Below are positions 17,918-25,974 of a stretch of DNA of 35,887 bases, one piece after another (position 1 is the stretch's first letter; each line of letters opens with the position of its first letter). Below the pieces are notes generated by a model. That model was not told where the DNA came from and ran no database searches. It saw only the letters and a program-made list of their open reading frames with translations. Source of the stretch: Bacteroidota bacterium. Lineage in GTDB: Bacteria; Bacteroidota; Bacteroidia; Cytophagales; Cyclobacteriaceae. The DNA lies in assembly GCA_023431285.1 (NCBI GenBank), contig JAEYXN010000227.1, positions 1-35,887 of the forward strand, given 5' to 3'. The position numbers were made by a program, and so were the translations under genes.

Positions 17918-17932
17918 CAAACTAACAGTTGT
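17918..17932 (+). repeat. Shared ilv/leu 5'-UTR element, copy 2
   Basis: CAAACTAACAGTTGT, identical to 8571-8585. In both leaders a TTTATA follows the hairpin 16-17 nt before this element and the bases before it are GA(A/G). Here the element lies 31 nt before the leuC ATG rather than 8 nt before a start. Confidence 0.7.
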
Positions 17933-17963
17933 TATCGCTCGCTAAAAAACACAGTAGAAGATC

Positions 17964-19373
17964 ATGAGTCAGTCAAAGACATTGTTCGACAAGATCTGGG
18001 ACGCACACGTAGTGAAGCATAGTGAAGGGCATCCCGACGTGTTGTACATCGACCGCCAGTTTATCCATGAAGTTACCAGCCCTCAGGCCTTTGATGGTCT
18101 GCGTAAGCGTGGTATAAAAGTTTTCAATCCATCGCGGACCACAGCCGTACCTGATCACAACGTACCCACTATTGATCAGCACCTTCCCATCAAGGAAGCG
18201 CTTTCCCGCCACCAGGTTGAAACACTTCGAAAGAATTGTGAAGAGTTCGGGATCACTCTGTATGACCTTGGACATCCGTACCAGGGTATCGTTCACATCA
18301 TCGGCCCGGAGCTTGGGCTTACCCTTCCGGGGATGACCATCGTATGCGGTGACAGCCACACGTCCACTCACGGCGCTTTTGGAAACATTGCTTTCGGAAT
18401 CGGGACCAGTGAGGTTGAGCAGGTACTGGCTACGCAGTGTATCCTTCAGTACAGACCGAAAACAATGAAGATTGAAATCAACGGCAAGCTTGGAAAAGGT
18501 GTTGTCGCGAAGGATATCATTCTTTACATCATTTCGAAAATTTCCGCCAGCGGGGCCACAGGGTTCTTCGTGGAATATGCCGGTGAAGCTATCCGGAACC
18601 TTTCGATGGAAGCACGGATGACGATCTGTAACATGAGCATCGAAATGGGTGCGCGCGGCGGTCTTATTGCTCCGGATGAAACAACTTTCAACTACATCAA
18701 AGGGCGTAAGTTCGCTCCTCAGGGAGAAGCTTTTGATCGCCTCGTCGAGCAGTGGAGACAACTACGCACAGATGAAGGCGCCAAGTACGATCAGGTGCTT
18801 ACATACGACGCCGCAGACATTGGTCCGATGATCACTTACGGAACAAACCCCGGAATGGGGATCAAAGTTACGGACCGTATCCCGACGGTTGAAGAACTCA
18901 ATGACATCAGCGAACAGGTTTCGTTCAAGAAGTCACTTGAATACATGGGTCTTGATGCAGGAGCACAACTTCTTGGTAAGACGGTCGACTACGTTTTCAT
19001 TGGAAGCTGTACCAACGCACGGATCGAAGACCTTCGCCTCGTCGCGTCAATTGTGAAGGGGAAAAAGAAAGCGGACAATGTGGAGGTATGGGTTGTTCCA
19101 GGCTCCAAGCAGGTTGAAGAGCAAGCACGCGAAGAAGGTCTGGATAAGATATTTGAGCAGGCTGGATTTCAACTTCGCCAACCTGGATGTTCCGCTTGTC
19201 TTGCCATGAATGAAGACAAGATCCCTGCAGGAAAATATTGCATCAGCACTTCGAACAGAAACTTCGAAGGACGTCAGGGGCCTAAGTCAAGAACATTCCT
19301 TGCAAGTCCGCTAAGCGCCGCTGCTGCCGCGATCACTGGGAAAGTAACTGACGTGCGTGAACTTGTTGGATAA
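17964..19373 (+). CDS. leuC: 3-isopropylmalate dehydratase large subunit
   Basis: Aconitase-family [4Fe-4S] subunit that, with LeuD, isomerises 2-isopropylmalate to 3-isopropylmalate. 469 residues, normal length. Cluster ligands Cys349 (GSCTNARIEDL), Cys409 and Cys412 (PGCSACLAM). Other signatures: CGDSHTSTHGAFGNIAFGIGTSEVE and the C-terminal SNRNFEGRQG. First gene of leuCDBA; leuD starts 15 nt after its stop. Homoaconitase is excluded by context. Confidence 0.97.
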   Translation: MSQSKTLFDKIWDAHVVKHSEGHPDVLYIDRQFIHEVTSPQAFDGLRKRGIKVFNPSRTTAVPDHNVPTIDQHLPIKEALSRHQVETLRKNCEEFGITLYDLGHPYQGIVHIIGPELGLTLPGMTIVCGDSHTSTHGAFGNIAFGIGTSEVEQVLATQCILQYRPKTMKIEINGKLGKGVVAKDIILYIISKISASGATGFFVEYAGEAIRNLSMEARMTICNMSIEMGARGGLIAPDETTFNYIKGRKFAPQGEAFDRLVEQWRQLRTDEGAKYDQVLTYDAADIGPMITYGTNPGMGIKVTDRIPTVEELNDISEQVSFKKSLEYMGLDAGAQLLGKTVDYVFIGSCTNARIEDLRLVASIVKGKKKADNVEVWVVPGSKQVEEQAREEGLDKIFEQAGFQLRQPGCSACLAMNEDKIPAGKYCISTSNRNFEGRQGPKSRTFLASPLSAAAAAITGKVTDVRELVG

Positions 19374-19388
19374 TTTACGATCAGAAAA

Positions 19389-19976
19389 ATGAGCAAAGAA
19401 AAATTCACAACACTTAAAAGCCCTGCAATACCAGTTGCAATTGAAAATATTGACACGGACCAGATTATCCCTGCGAGATTCCTGAAAGCGACGACGCGTG
19501 AAGGTTTTGGGGAGAACCTTTTTCGTGACTGGAGATACAATTCTGACAATTCACCGAAGGAAGACTTCCCATTGAATCAGTCACGCTATTCGGGGAAGAT
19601 CCTTGTTGCCGGCAAGAACTTTGGTTGTGGCAGTAGCCGCGAACATGCTGCCTGGGCAATCTACGATGCCGGGTTCCGCGTTGTCATTTCCAGCTTCTTT
19701 GCGGATATCTTTAAGAACAACGCATTGAACAATGCTATCCTCCCGGTGCAGGTTTCCGATGCTTTTCTGAAAAAGACATTTGAACAGATAGAAAAAAATC
19801 CTTCAGCGACCATCACTGTTGATCTTCCTTCACAGAAAGTGATTCTTGAAGATGGTACAAGCGAATCATTTGACATCAATTCTTATAAGAAAACCTGCCT
19901 GACGAACGGCTACGACGACATTGACTATTTGCTCAGTCTTCGTGAGGAGATCAGACATTTTGAACTTGCACATTAA
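19389..19976 (+). CDS. leuD: 3-isopropylmalate dehydratase small subunit
   Basis: Swivelling small subunit completing the isomerase active site with LeuC. 195 residues. Signatures: NIDTDQIIPARFLK near the N-terminus and GKNFGCGSSREHAAWAI (about 74-90), the substrate-binding loop. Lies between leuC (15 nt) and leuB (24 nt) in one transcription unit. Confidence 0.97.
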   Translation: MSKEKFTTLKSPAIPVAIENIDTDQIIPARFLKATTREGFGENLFRDWRYNSDNSPKEDFPLNQSRYSGKILVAGKNFGCGSSREHAAWAIYDAGFRVVISSFFADIFKNNALNNAILPVQVSDAFLKKTFEQIEKNPSATITVDLPSQKVILEDGTSESFDINSYKKTCLTNGYDDIDYLLSLREEIRHFELAH

Positions 19977-20000
19977 GTCGAAGAAAGAATTCTTTGAAAA

Positions 20001-21101
20001 ATGAAGAAATATAAAATAACAGTTTTGCCTGGTGACGGCATCGGAAAAGAGGTCACTGATTGCGGAAAGAAAGTGTTGGAGCAAGTCGCTGAGTGCTACG
20101 GCTTCGAGATTGCTTTCGATTACGCTTTGATTGGCCATGAAGCCATTGAAGCCACTGGCGATCCGCTGCCAGCAGAGTCACTGGAGAAGATGAAGAAAGC
20201 GGACGCTGTCCTCTTTGGCGCCGTAGGACATCCCAAATATGATGACGATCCAACCTTGCCGGTTCGCCCGGAGCAAGGGTTGCTGAAGATGAGGAAGGAG
20301 CTTGGTCTTTATGCCAATCTTCGACCTATCAAATTATTTGATGAACTTCTTGAGGCAAGCAGTATAAAACCTGAGATACTTAAAGGATCTGATATCCTGT
20401 TCTTCCGTGAACTCACGGGTGATGTTTACTTCGGAGAACGTGGCCGCACAAACAATAACGATACAGCGTTTGACACGATGATCTACTCAAAATATGAAGT
20501 AGAACGCATCGCTCACAAGGCATTCAAAGCAGCACAGACGAGACGGAAAAAAGTAACGTCTGTGGACAAGGCGAATGTACTTGAGAGTTCCCGTCTGTGG
20601 CGCTCCGTCGTTCAGGAGGTTGCAAAGAACTATCCGGACGTAACGGTTGAGCACATGTTCGTTGATGCTGCCGCCATGAAGCTTATTCAGAATCCGAAAA
20701 GCTTTGACGTGGTGGTGACCGGAAACCTCTTCGGTGACATTCTCACAGATGAAGCCTCACAGATCGCGGGATCAATGGGAATGCTTGCATCGGCATCTGT
20801 AGGCGACACTGTAGGTCTATACGAGCCAATCCACGGAAGTGCGCACGACATTACCGGAAAAGGGATAGCCAATCCGTTGGCGTCTATCCTTTCCGCCGCT
20901 CTCCTTCTGGATATTTCGCTGGGACTGAAAGAAGAGTCCGAAGCGGTGATTCGCGCAGTAGAGCAAACATTGAAAGCCGGATACCGCACCCGCGACATCG
21001 CTGATTCTAAAACACCACATGAGAAAATATTGGGAACTGAGGTGATGGGTAACGTGGTGTGCAACCACATTCGCATGGCAGTCCAGAGTCCAGTCAATTA
21101 A
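20001..21101 (+). CDS. leuB: 3-isopropylmalate dehydrogenase
   Basis: NAD-dependent oxidative decarboxylation of 3-isopropylmalate to 2-oxoisocaproate. 366 residues. N-terminal LPGDGIGKEV; substrate-binding arginines in LRPIKLF and FRELTGDVYFGERG; metal/cofactor region GNLFGDILTDEASQIAGSMGM; NAD-discriminating GSAHDITGKGIANP, where the Asp of HDI fits NAD rather than NADP use. Isocitrate dehydrogenase is excluded by these motifs and context. 23 nt before leuA. Confidence 0.97.
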   Translation: MKKYKITVLPGDGIGKEVTDCGKKVLEQVAECYGFEIAFDYALIGHEAIEATGDPLPAESLEKMKKADAVLFGAVGHPKYDDDPTLPVRPEQGLLKMRKELGLYANLRPIKLFDELLEASSIKPEILKGSDILFFRELTGDVYFGERGRTNNNDTAFDTMIYSKYEVERIAHKAFKAAQTRRKKVTSVDKANVLESSRLWRSVVQEVAKNYPDVTVEHMFVDAAAMKLIQNPKSFDVVVTGNLFGDILTDEASQIAGSMGMLASASVGDTVGLYEPIHGSAHDITGKGIANPLASILSAALLLDISLGLKEESEAVIRAVEQTLKAGYRTRDIADSKTPHEKILGTEVMGNVVCNHIRMAVQSPVN

Positions 21102-21124
21102 TAATGACTTAAAACACCAGACAC

Positions 21125-22291
21125 ATGAGTAAGAAAATTGAGATCTTCGACACAACGCTTCGCGATGGGGAACAAGTCCCCGGATGCCAGCTTTCAACCA
21201 GTGAAAAGGTAACAGTAGCCAGGGAGTTGGAAGCACTTGGTGTTGATGTGATCGAGGCCGGGTTTCCCATCTCAAGCCCTGGCGATTTCCTTTCGGTAAT
21301 CGAAATTTCCAAAGCTGTCACTGAGCCTGTTGTATGCGCGCTTACCCGCGCAAAAAAGGATGACATTGATGTTGCCGGCGAGGCGCTTCGTTATGCCAAA
21401 CGTGGACGTATCCACACTGGTATTGGCTCATCTGATATTCATATCAAGCATAAATTCAACAGCACACGGGAGAAGATCCTTGAGCAAGGTGTCTGGGCCG
21501 TAGAGTACGCGAAAGCAAAAGGAGTTCAGGTGGAATTCTTCGCAGAAGATGCGGGACGCGCTGACCTCGCTTTCCTTGCGCAGCTTGTTGAAGCAGTGAT
21601 TGCCGCAGGCGCGGATGTAGTAAACATCCCTGACACGACTGGTTATTGTCTGCCTCACCTTTATGGCAAGAGGATTCAATACCTCTACGACCACGTAAAG
21701 AACATTGACAAGGCAATAATTTCTGTGCATTGCCATAACGATCTTGGTCTTGCAACAGCGAATACTATCTCAGGACTTATGCACGGTGCACGCCAGGCTG
21801 AAGTGACCATCAACGGTATCGGTGAGCGCGCTGGAAACACGTCACTGGAGGAGGTGGCCATGATCCTTAAAACGCACAAGGATCTTGGGCTGCACACTAA
21901 CATCAAATCAGAAAAATTATACGGCGTGAGTAGCCTTATCTCTGACCTGATGCGCATGCCTGTGCAACCCAATAAGGCTATTGTCGGAGCTAATGCCTTC
22001 GCACATTCGTCAGGAATTCATCAGGACGGGTTCCTTAAGAATGCTGAAAACTACGAGATCATTAATCCTTCAGATGTCGGTGTACCGTGTTCTTCTATCG
22101 TTCTGACCGCCCGAAGCGGAAGAGCTGCATTGAAGCACAGACTCGAGTTGTTGGGGTATCAGCCTAGCAAAACTGAATTAGATACGCTCTACCAGAACTT
22201 TCTGGCGGTTGCGGATGAAAAGAAAAATGTAAACGATGAGGATTTGATGACTCTGGTCGCCAATACACCTTTGCTTGTTTCTCAACGATAA
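21125..22291 (+). CDS. leuA: 2-isopropylmalate synthase, short form without the C-terminal regulatory domain
   Basis: Claisen condensation of acetyl-CoA with 2-oxoisovalerate, the committed step to leucine. 388 residues: HMGL-like TIM barrel (1-about 270; FDTTLRDGEQVPGCQL, metal ligands in SVHCHNDLGLATAN) plus the linker subdomains with HSSGIHQDGFLKN. The C-terminal LeuA allosteric/dimerisation domain of full-length (~510-570 residue) enzymes is missing, so direct leucine feedback in the usual way is not expected. Last gene of leuCDBA, followed by two terminator-like hairpins. Citramalate or homocitrate synthase are alternatives for short forms, but linkage to leuCDB and presence of ilvA favour LeuA. 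Confidence 0.93.
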   Translation: MSKKIEIFDTTLRDGEQVPGCQLSTSEKVTVARELEALGVDVIEAGFPISSPGDFLSVIEISKAVTEPVVCALTRAKKDDIDVAGEALRYAKRGRIHTGIGSSDIHIKHKFNSTREKILEQGVWAVEYAKAKGVQVEFFAEDAGRADLAFLAQLVEAVIAAGADVVNIPDTTGYCLPHLYGKRIQYLYDHVKNIDKAIISVHCHNDLGLATANTISGLMHGARQAEVTINGIGERAGNTSLEEVAMILKTHKDLGLHTNIKSEKLYGVSSLISDLMRMPVQPNKAIVGANAFAHSSGIHQDGFLKNAENYEIINPSDVGVPCSSIVLTARSGRAALKHRLELLGYQPSKTELDTLYQNFLAVADEKKNVNDEDLMTLVANTPLLVSQR

Positions 22292-22317
22292 CAAACCAAA
22301 CCTTTCCTTTCTAACAC

Positions 22318-22349
22318 GAGCGCAGCCCCAGGTTGCGCTCTTGATTTTT
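22318..22349 (+). terminator. Intrinsic terminator after leuA
   Basis: Stem GAGCGCAGCC / GGTTGCGCTC (10 pairs with one G-U) around a CCA loop, followed by TTGATTTTT. Ends the leuCDBA transcript 26 nt after the leuA stop. Confidence 0.88.
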
Positions 22350-22353
22350 GGCC

Positions 22354-22379
22354 ATGCCAGCGGGCTTGGCATTTGTTTG
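22354..22379 (+). terminator. Second, weaker terminator-like hairpin
   Basis: ATGCCAG / TTGGCAT (one G-U) around CGGGC, followed directly by TTGTTTG. Lies 5 nt after the first terminator; may act as a backup. Its tail overlaps the -33 region of the promoter proposed for the next gene. Confidence 0.5.
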
Positions 22380-22403
22380 TTGGTGACCAATAAAGTATCT
22401 TTT
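22372..22403 (+). promoter_or_regulatory. Bacteroidota-type promoter for the TIM-barrel protein gene
   Basis: TTTG (22372-22375), 20 nt spacer, TATCTTTT (22396-22403), matching the Bacteroidota consensus TTTG / TAnnTTTG at all but the last base. The predicted start of transcription is a little upstream of the ATG at 22426. Confidence 0.5.
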
Positions 22404-22425
22404 CAGCTTGTTTATAGTCGATCGC

Positions 22426-23274
22426 ATGAAGTTTTCCTCAATCCTCGGCCTTTTGCTCCTTTCTGTGGCCCCATTTGCCGCATCCGGGCAGGAGATTGGC
22501 CTTCAACTAAGCAGCCTCCAGGAGCAATTCGAAAAGGACGCTCCGGCAACGATGGCGAAGGTAAAGGCGATGGGAATCCGGCAGGTCGAAATGAAAGGAA
22601 CTCACGGACTATCCTTCCCGGAATTCATCAAACTTCTCGCGACTAATGAAATCAGCGTCGTAAGCTTTGAAGCAGACTTCGAAAAGCTGAAGAATTTTCC
22701 ACAAGTAGTGACTGATGAGGCGCGTTCCTATGGCGCAAAATTCATCGTGTGCTCAGTGCCATCGAAAGGTTCCGCTTTTACAAGTCAGGAGATCGAAAAA
22801 CACGCCGAGATCTTTAATCAGGCCGGGAAGGTCATTGCGCGCAATGGTCTGTTGTTATGTTACAGACCGAATGGAAGTGAATTCGATCAATATAAAGAGG
22901 GAACGCTATTCGATTATTTCATTGAGAAAATAGACACGCGCTACGTACATCTTGAAATGGATGTGATGGCCGTAAAGCAAGCTGGCCAGGATCCAGCAGC
23001 GCTCCTAAAGAAGTATCCCAGCAGGTTTGTTCTTTTACAATTGAAAGACCGCAAGCCCGGCAGTGGTGTTTCACTGGCAGGAAAATCCGAACGCAATGAA
23101 TATGTTGTACTGGGTTCAGGTGAAGTTAACATAAAGAATGTGGTGGCTACTGCGCGAACCCTCGGAATACAATATTACTTCATCGAGGATGCGTCTGCCA
23201 ATGCTGAAAAGCAAATCCCGAAGAGTCTCGCTTATCTGCGAACCATCAACGAAAAAGACTCAGCGAAACAATAA
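22426..23274 (+). CDS. Secreted sugar phosphate isomerase/epimerase-like TIM-barrel protein
   Basis: 282 residues with a signal peptide (1-21, ending AASGQ) followed by a xylose isomerase-like/AP endonuclease 2 type barrel: GLQLSSLQEQFEKD, GIRQVEMKGTHGL, VVSFEADFEKL, YVHLEMDVMAVKQAGQDP, FVLLQLKDRK, VVLGSGEVNIKNV, YFIEDASAN. The metal-ligand positions (Glu/Asp/His at strand ends) are partly recognisable. Exported members are frequent in Bacteroidota, often near carbohydrate catabolism, but nothing here gives a substrate. The start at 22426 gives the signal peptide; an in-frame TTG at 22408 is less likely. Its stop abuts the stop of the convergent VanX-like gene. Confidence 0.85.
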   Translation: MKFSSILGLLLLSVAPFAASGQEIGLQLSSLQEQFEKDAPATMAKVKAMGIRQVEMKGTHGLSFPEFIKLLATNEISVVSFEADFEKLKNFPQVVTDEARSYGAKFIVCSVPSKGSAFTSQEIEKHAEIFNQAGKVIARNGLLLCYRPNGSEFDQYKEGTLFDYFIEKIDTRYVHLEMDVMAVKQAGQDPAALLKKYPSRFVLLQLKDRKPGSGVSLAGKSERNEYVVLGSGEVNIKNVVATARTLGIQYYFIEDASANAEKQIPKSLAYLRTINEKDSAKQ

Positions 23275-23958
23275 TCATTTCTTCTCAAGTTCCTCAAAGT
23301 CGATATCGAGTATTTCATACTTACGATATCCGATAAAATCAAAATGCCACCATTCTGAGCTGTTCACCCGGAAGCCATGTTTTTGCATTGCGCGGATGAG
23401 TATATCTCTGTTCTTCCTTGCTTCAGGATCCTTGATGTCTGTTGATGGCCAAGCTTCTTTTCTGAAAGAGTCATACTCTGTTGGCATCTTAACTTCTTTC
23501 CCTGTTTTAAGATCGATTAATGTCAAGTCGATAGCGCAGCCCCGATTGTGCCTTGATCCCCGATATGGCGAAGCGACGTAAGTAGTGTCTCCATAGACTT
23601 CATAGAATCTCACCGTTGCCCTATACGGCCTGTATGCGTCAAACACTTTTATACCGAATCCCAATTCCTTAAGATCCTTCGATGCCTTTAACAACGCTTC
23701 CGCCACTGGCCGCCGCGCGTAAGCCCTAGCCAAGTTATAGATCTTCTCTTTCATGAAGTTGTCTTTCGTTGCATATTTTATGTCGAGTACAACTCCAGGG
23801 ATATGCGTTTCCAGATCCACTAACTCTTTTGAAGGATTTTCCCTGACGGTCTTCAGATATTGTTCGTAGGTAACCGGCGTGAGCCCGTATTTATATTGTG
23901 CCTCGGCACAAATCGCGAACAGGATACCAAGAAGGGATAGAAGATATTTTTTTTCCAT
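23275..23958 (-). CDS. VanX-like D-alanyl-D-alanine dipeptidase (peptidase M15D)
   Basis: Zinc dipeptidase cleaving D-Ala-D-Ala; with a signal peptide (1-20, ending AEAQ) this one acts outside the cytoplasm, suggesting a role in wall-peptide turnover rather than vancomycin resistance. 227 residues. Zinc ligands His137 and Asp144 (SRHNRGCAIDLTL) and His205, catalytic Glu202 (EWWHFDF), conserved Arg110 (DAYRP); the H-x6-D and E-x2-H spacings match VanX. It starts 2 nt after the ancestral stop of the macrodomain gene, so it is the last cistron of the minus-strand operon from 26511. Confidence 0.93.
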   Translation of the reverse strand: MEKKYLLSLLGILFAICAEAQYKYGLTPVTYEQYLKTVRENPSKELVDLETHIPGVVLDIKYATKDNFMKEKIYNLARAYARRPVAEALLKASKDLKELGFGIKVFDAYRPYRATVRFYEVYGDTTYVASPYRGSRHNRGCAIDLTLIDLKTGKEVKMPTEYDSFRKEAWPSTDIKDPEARKNRDILIRAMQKHGFRVNSSEWWHFDFIGYRKYEILDIDFEELEKK

Positions 23959-23960
23959 AT

Positions 23961-24468
23961 TCAGTTGTCCAGAATGCTTTTGTAGATCCTCGAATTTTCT
24001 TCGTCAAAGCAACAGAAAATAACGCGCTTTATGGATCAGAAAGCGTCGGACAGCGTCCGTGGCTACCTCAGCAGCACGGCCTTTCGGAAATCCATAAACT
24101 CCGGTGCTGATGTTCGGAAAAGCAATCGTTTCTACTTCGTGCTGTCTCGCGAGACCCAGGCAGTTTGTATAAACTGCGGCCAACAACGAATCTTCGTGCT
24201 CATTACCTCCACGCCAGACAGGTCCAACAGCATGAATTACATATTTTGCTTTCATTCTTCCAGCAGATGTAACCACAGCTTGTCCCGGTGCACACTCGCC
24301 ATGCCGCTTCAAGATCTCCCTGCATTCATTGAGAATCTCCGGTCCCCCGGCACGATGAATAGCCCCATCAATACCACCACCGCCTAGCAAGGAAGAATTT
24401 GCGGCATTGACAATTGCGTCTACCTCAAGCGTTGTAATATCCCCTTTAATGATTTCAGCTCGCTTCAT
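23961..24468 (-). pseudogene. Macrodomain (O-acetyl-ADP-ribose deacetylase-like) gene with a C-terminal frameshift
   Basis: The intact frame (24468-24004, 154 residues) shows a complete macrodomain core: GDITTLEVDAIVNAANSSLL, GGGGIDGAIHRAGG, YVIHAVGPVW, IAFPNISTGVYGFP. It then ends abruptly in KARYFLLL and a stop. In another frame, 24023-23961 encodes the expected family ending, VIFCCFDEENSRIYKSILDN, with its stop 2 nt before the next gene. So the last strand and helix have been put out of frame by a small indel around 24020-24030, where the loop also looks a few residues short. The truncated protein may be inactive or partly active; a sequencing error is possible. The ATG overlaps the dtd stop by 4 nt. 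Confidence 0.82.
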
Positions 24469-24917
24469 ACTCTGTTCTTTGAATCGATAATGATTGTGAC
24501 TGGTCCGTCGTTGAGCAGACTTACCTTCATATCCGCGCCAAATTCTCCGGTTTGAATTTTCTTGCCCAGCATCAGCTCTGTTTCACTGATGAACTTTTCA
24601 TACAAAGGAATTGCAATGTCAGGTCGGGCAGCTCGCAGGTATGATGGCCTGTTGCCTTTCTTTGTGCTTGCATGCAACGTAAACTGGCTCACTACAATAA
24701 TGTCTCCTCCCGTTTGAAGAATGCTAAGGTTCATTACGCCTTGCTCATCATTGAAGATCCTCAGACTGGCAATCTTTGACGCCAACCATTTGATATCCTC
24801 ATCGGTATCAGCTTCCTCAATACCCAATAGTACCAGTAGTCCCGCACCAATGGAGGCGCGTTCTATTGAATCGATAGTTACGGATGATGAGGACACACGC
24901 TGAATGACTGCTATCAT
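24465..24917 (-). CDS. dtd: D-aminoacyl-tRNA deacylase
   Basis: Hydrolyses D-aminoacyl-tRNAs (and Gly-tRNA-Ala), preventing D-amino acid use in translation; cytoplasmic homodimer. 150 residues, usual length. Active-site motifs SQFTL (77-81, Thr80) and NDGPVT (136-141) carrying the cross-subunit Gly-Pro; N-terminal MIAVIQRVSSSSV is typical. Overlaps its neighbours on both sides by 4 nt (ATGA), indicating tight translational coupling. Confidence 0.96.
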   Translation of the reverse strand: MIAVIQRVSSSSVTIDSIERASIGAGLLVLLGIEEADTDEDIKWLASKIASLRIFNDEQGVMNLSILQTGGDIIVVSQFTLHASTKKGNRPSYLRAARPDIAIPLYEKFISETELMLGKKIQTGEFGADMKVSLLNDGPVTIIIDSKNRV

Positions 24918-25561
24918 TTTGCCAGCTGTTGCATTTCCCCTGAGGTGTGAATGAATTTTCCGCGATCATTGCTTTTTGAATAATGAAGCATTGCATCGGC
25001 CACTGTGTCACCCTCAATGCCTTTGTATTTTACCGGAATCAGAAAGTTGAATATCCGGTAAAATATCTTCGCCGCATCTTCGCCTGGTCTGCTTTCCTCG
25101 CGGGGCCCCAACAGCAAAGACGGACGAAAAATATGTATCGCCTCAAAGGGAACGGTATTGATTGCCTCCTCTACTTTTCCCTTTACCTGATTGTAATAGA
25201 TTGATGATCCTGCGTCAGCGCCCAGCGCGGAGACGAGATAGAAGCGAGTTGCTCCCATCGCATGTGTAATCTTTGCAAGATTGAATGGATAGTCGTGATC
25301 AACTTTCCAGAATGCCTCTTTGGATCTAGCTTTACTCATCGTGGTACCGAGGCAGCAGAACACATCGTCGCCTTTAAGTTGGGTCTGATATTCGGAAAGC
25401 TGATCAAAGTTGACAACAATCTCAAAAAGTCTCGGATTCATATTGCCTGTTGCCTTCCTCACAAGAGAGATTACTTTTTCATAGGAAAGGTCTTCCAGAA
25501 GTTTCTGAACAAGAGACTTCCCGATCAATCCTGTAGCTCCGGCAACAATGGCTGTCTTCAT
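24914..25561 (-). CDS. NAD(P)-binding Rossmann oxidoreductase, HTATIP2/TIP30-like
   Basis: 215 residues. N-terminal dinucleotide-binding GATGLIG (8-14), then DVFCCLGTT, VSALGADAGSSIYYNQVKG with a YxxxK pair, and FRPSLLLGPREESRPGE, the pattern of atypical SDRs related to human HTATIP2. Reaction and substrate unknown. The start at 25561 overlaps the stop of the YkvA-like gene; a longer frame to 25588 only adds a polar tail. Confidence 0.85.
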   Translation of the reverse strand: MKTAIVAGATGLIGKSLVQKLLEDLSYEKVISLVRKATGNMNPRLFEIVVNFDQLSEYQTQLKGDDVFCCLGTTMSKARSKEAFWKVDHDYPFNLAKITHAMGATRFYLVSALGADAGSSIYYNQVKGKVEEAINTVPFEAIHIFRPSLLLGPREESRPGEDAAKIFYRIFNFLIPVKYKGIEGDTVADAMLHYSKSNDRGKFIHTSGEMQQLAK

Positions 25562-25959
25562 AAATCTATCGGTCTTGACTTTTCCCATACCAGAAATTTT
25601 TCCACCTCAGCTTCCACAGACTTAAATACCGCAAGCAAAATACCGAAATCATCTGTGAAGCCGAGACCCGGTACGAGATCAGGGATGAGATCTATTGGCG
25701 TGATAAAATACACTATGGCACCAGTGATGAGAAGAAGTGACTTCCATGGGACTTCACGATAGTGGCCAAGAGCATATGCTTTTAGAAGACGGCCCGCAAC
25801 AGAAAAACGATCCTTTATGCGAGGTGTCTGTACGCTGTTCCAGTCGACATCCTTTATTTTCATTGAAAGACGTCCTAAAAGAACCATCAGTCTCGTACGA
25901 CGACCGAGTAAGCCCGCCGCCTTCTTCAGCGCGGCATCAAAAAAAACATTCTTCTTCAT
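25558..25959 (-). CDS. YkvA-family (DUF1232) small membrane protein
   Basis: 133 residues. The DUF1232 signature covers about residues 75-110: VPWKSLLLITGAIVYFITPIDLIPD, a hydrophobic helix followed by the conserved PIDLIPD and GFTDDFGIL. Role unknown. Second gene of the minus-strand operon, 15 nt after the unknown membrane protein gene. Confidence 0.88.
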   Translation of the reverse strand: MKKNVFFDAALKKAAGLLGRRTRLMVLLGRLSMKIKDVDWNSVQTPRIKDRFSVAGRLLKAYALGHYREVPWKSLLLITGAIVYFITPIDLIPDLVPGLGFTDDFGILLAVFKSVEAEVEKFLVWEKSRPIDL

Positions 25960-25974
25960 CGTTCCTCCATTTTC

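Larger units (their letters stand above)
17613..17963 (+). other. leuCDBA leader region (no conventional gene)
   Basis: 350 nt between the HAD phosphatase and leuC. It contains a possible 9-codon leader ORF, a long AT-rich stretch, a perfect 12-bp hairpin and a copy of the 15-nt element also found before ilvE. A 65-codon open frame (17710-17907) crosses the whole hairpin; it has no recognisable domain and I do not call it a gene. A GTG-initiated 14-codon frame (17799-17843, Leu/Phe-rich) is another possible leader. I found no antiterminator as convincing as the one before ilvE. Confidence 0.6.
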
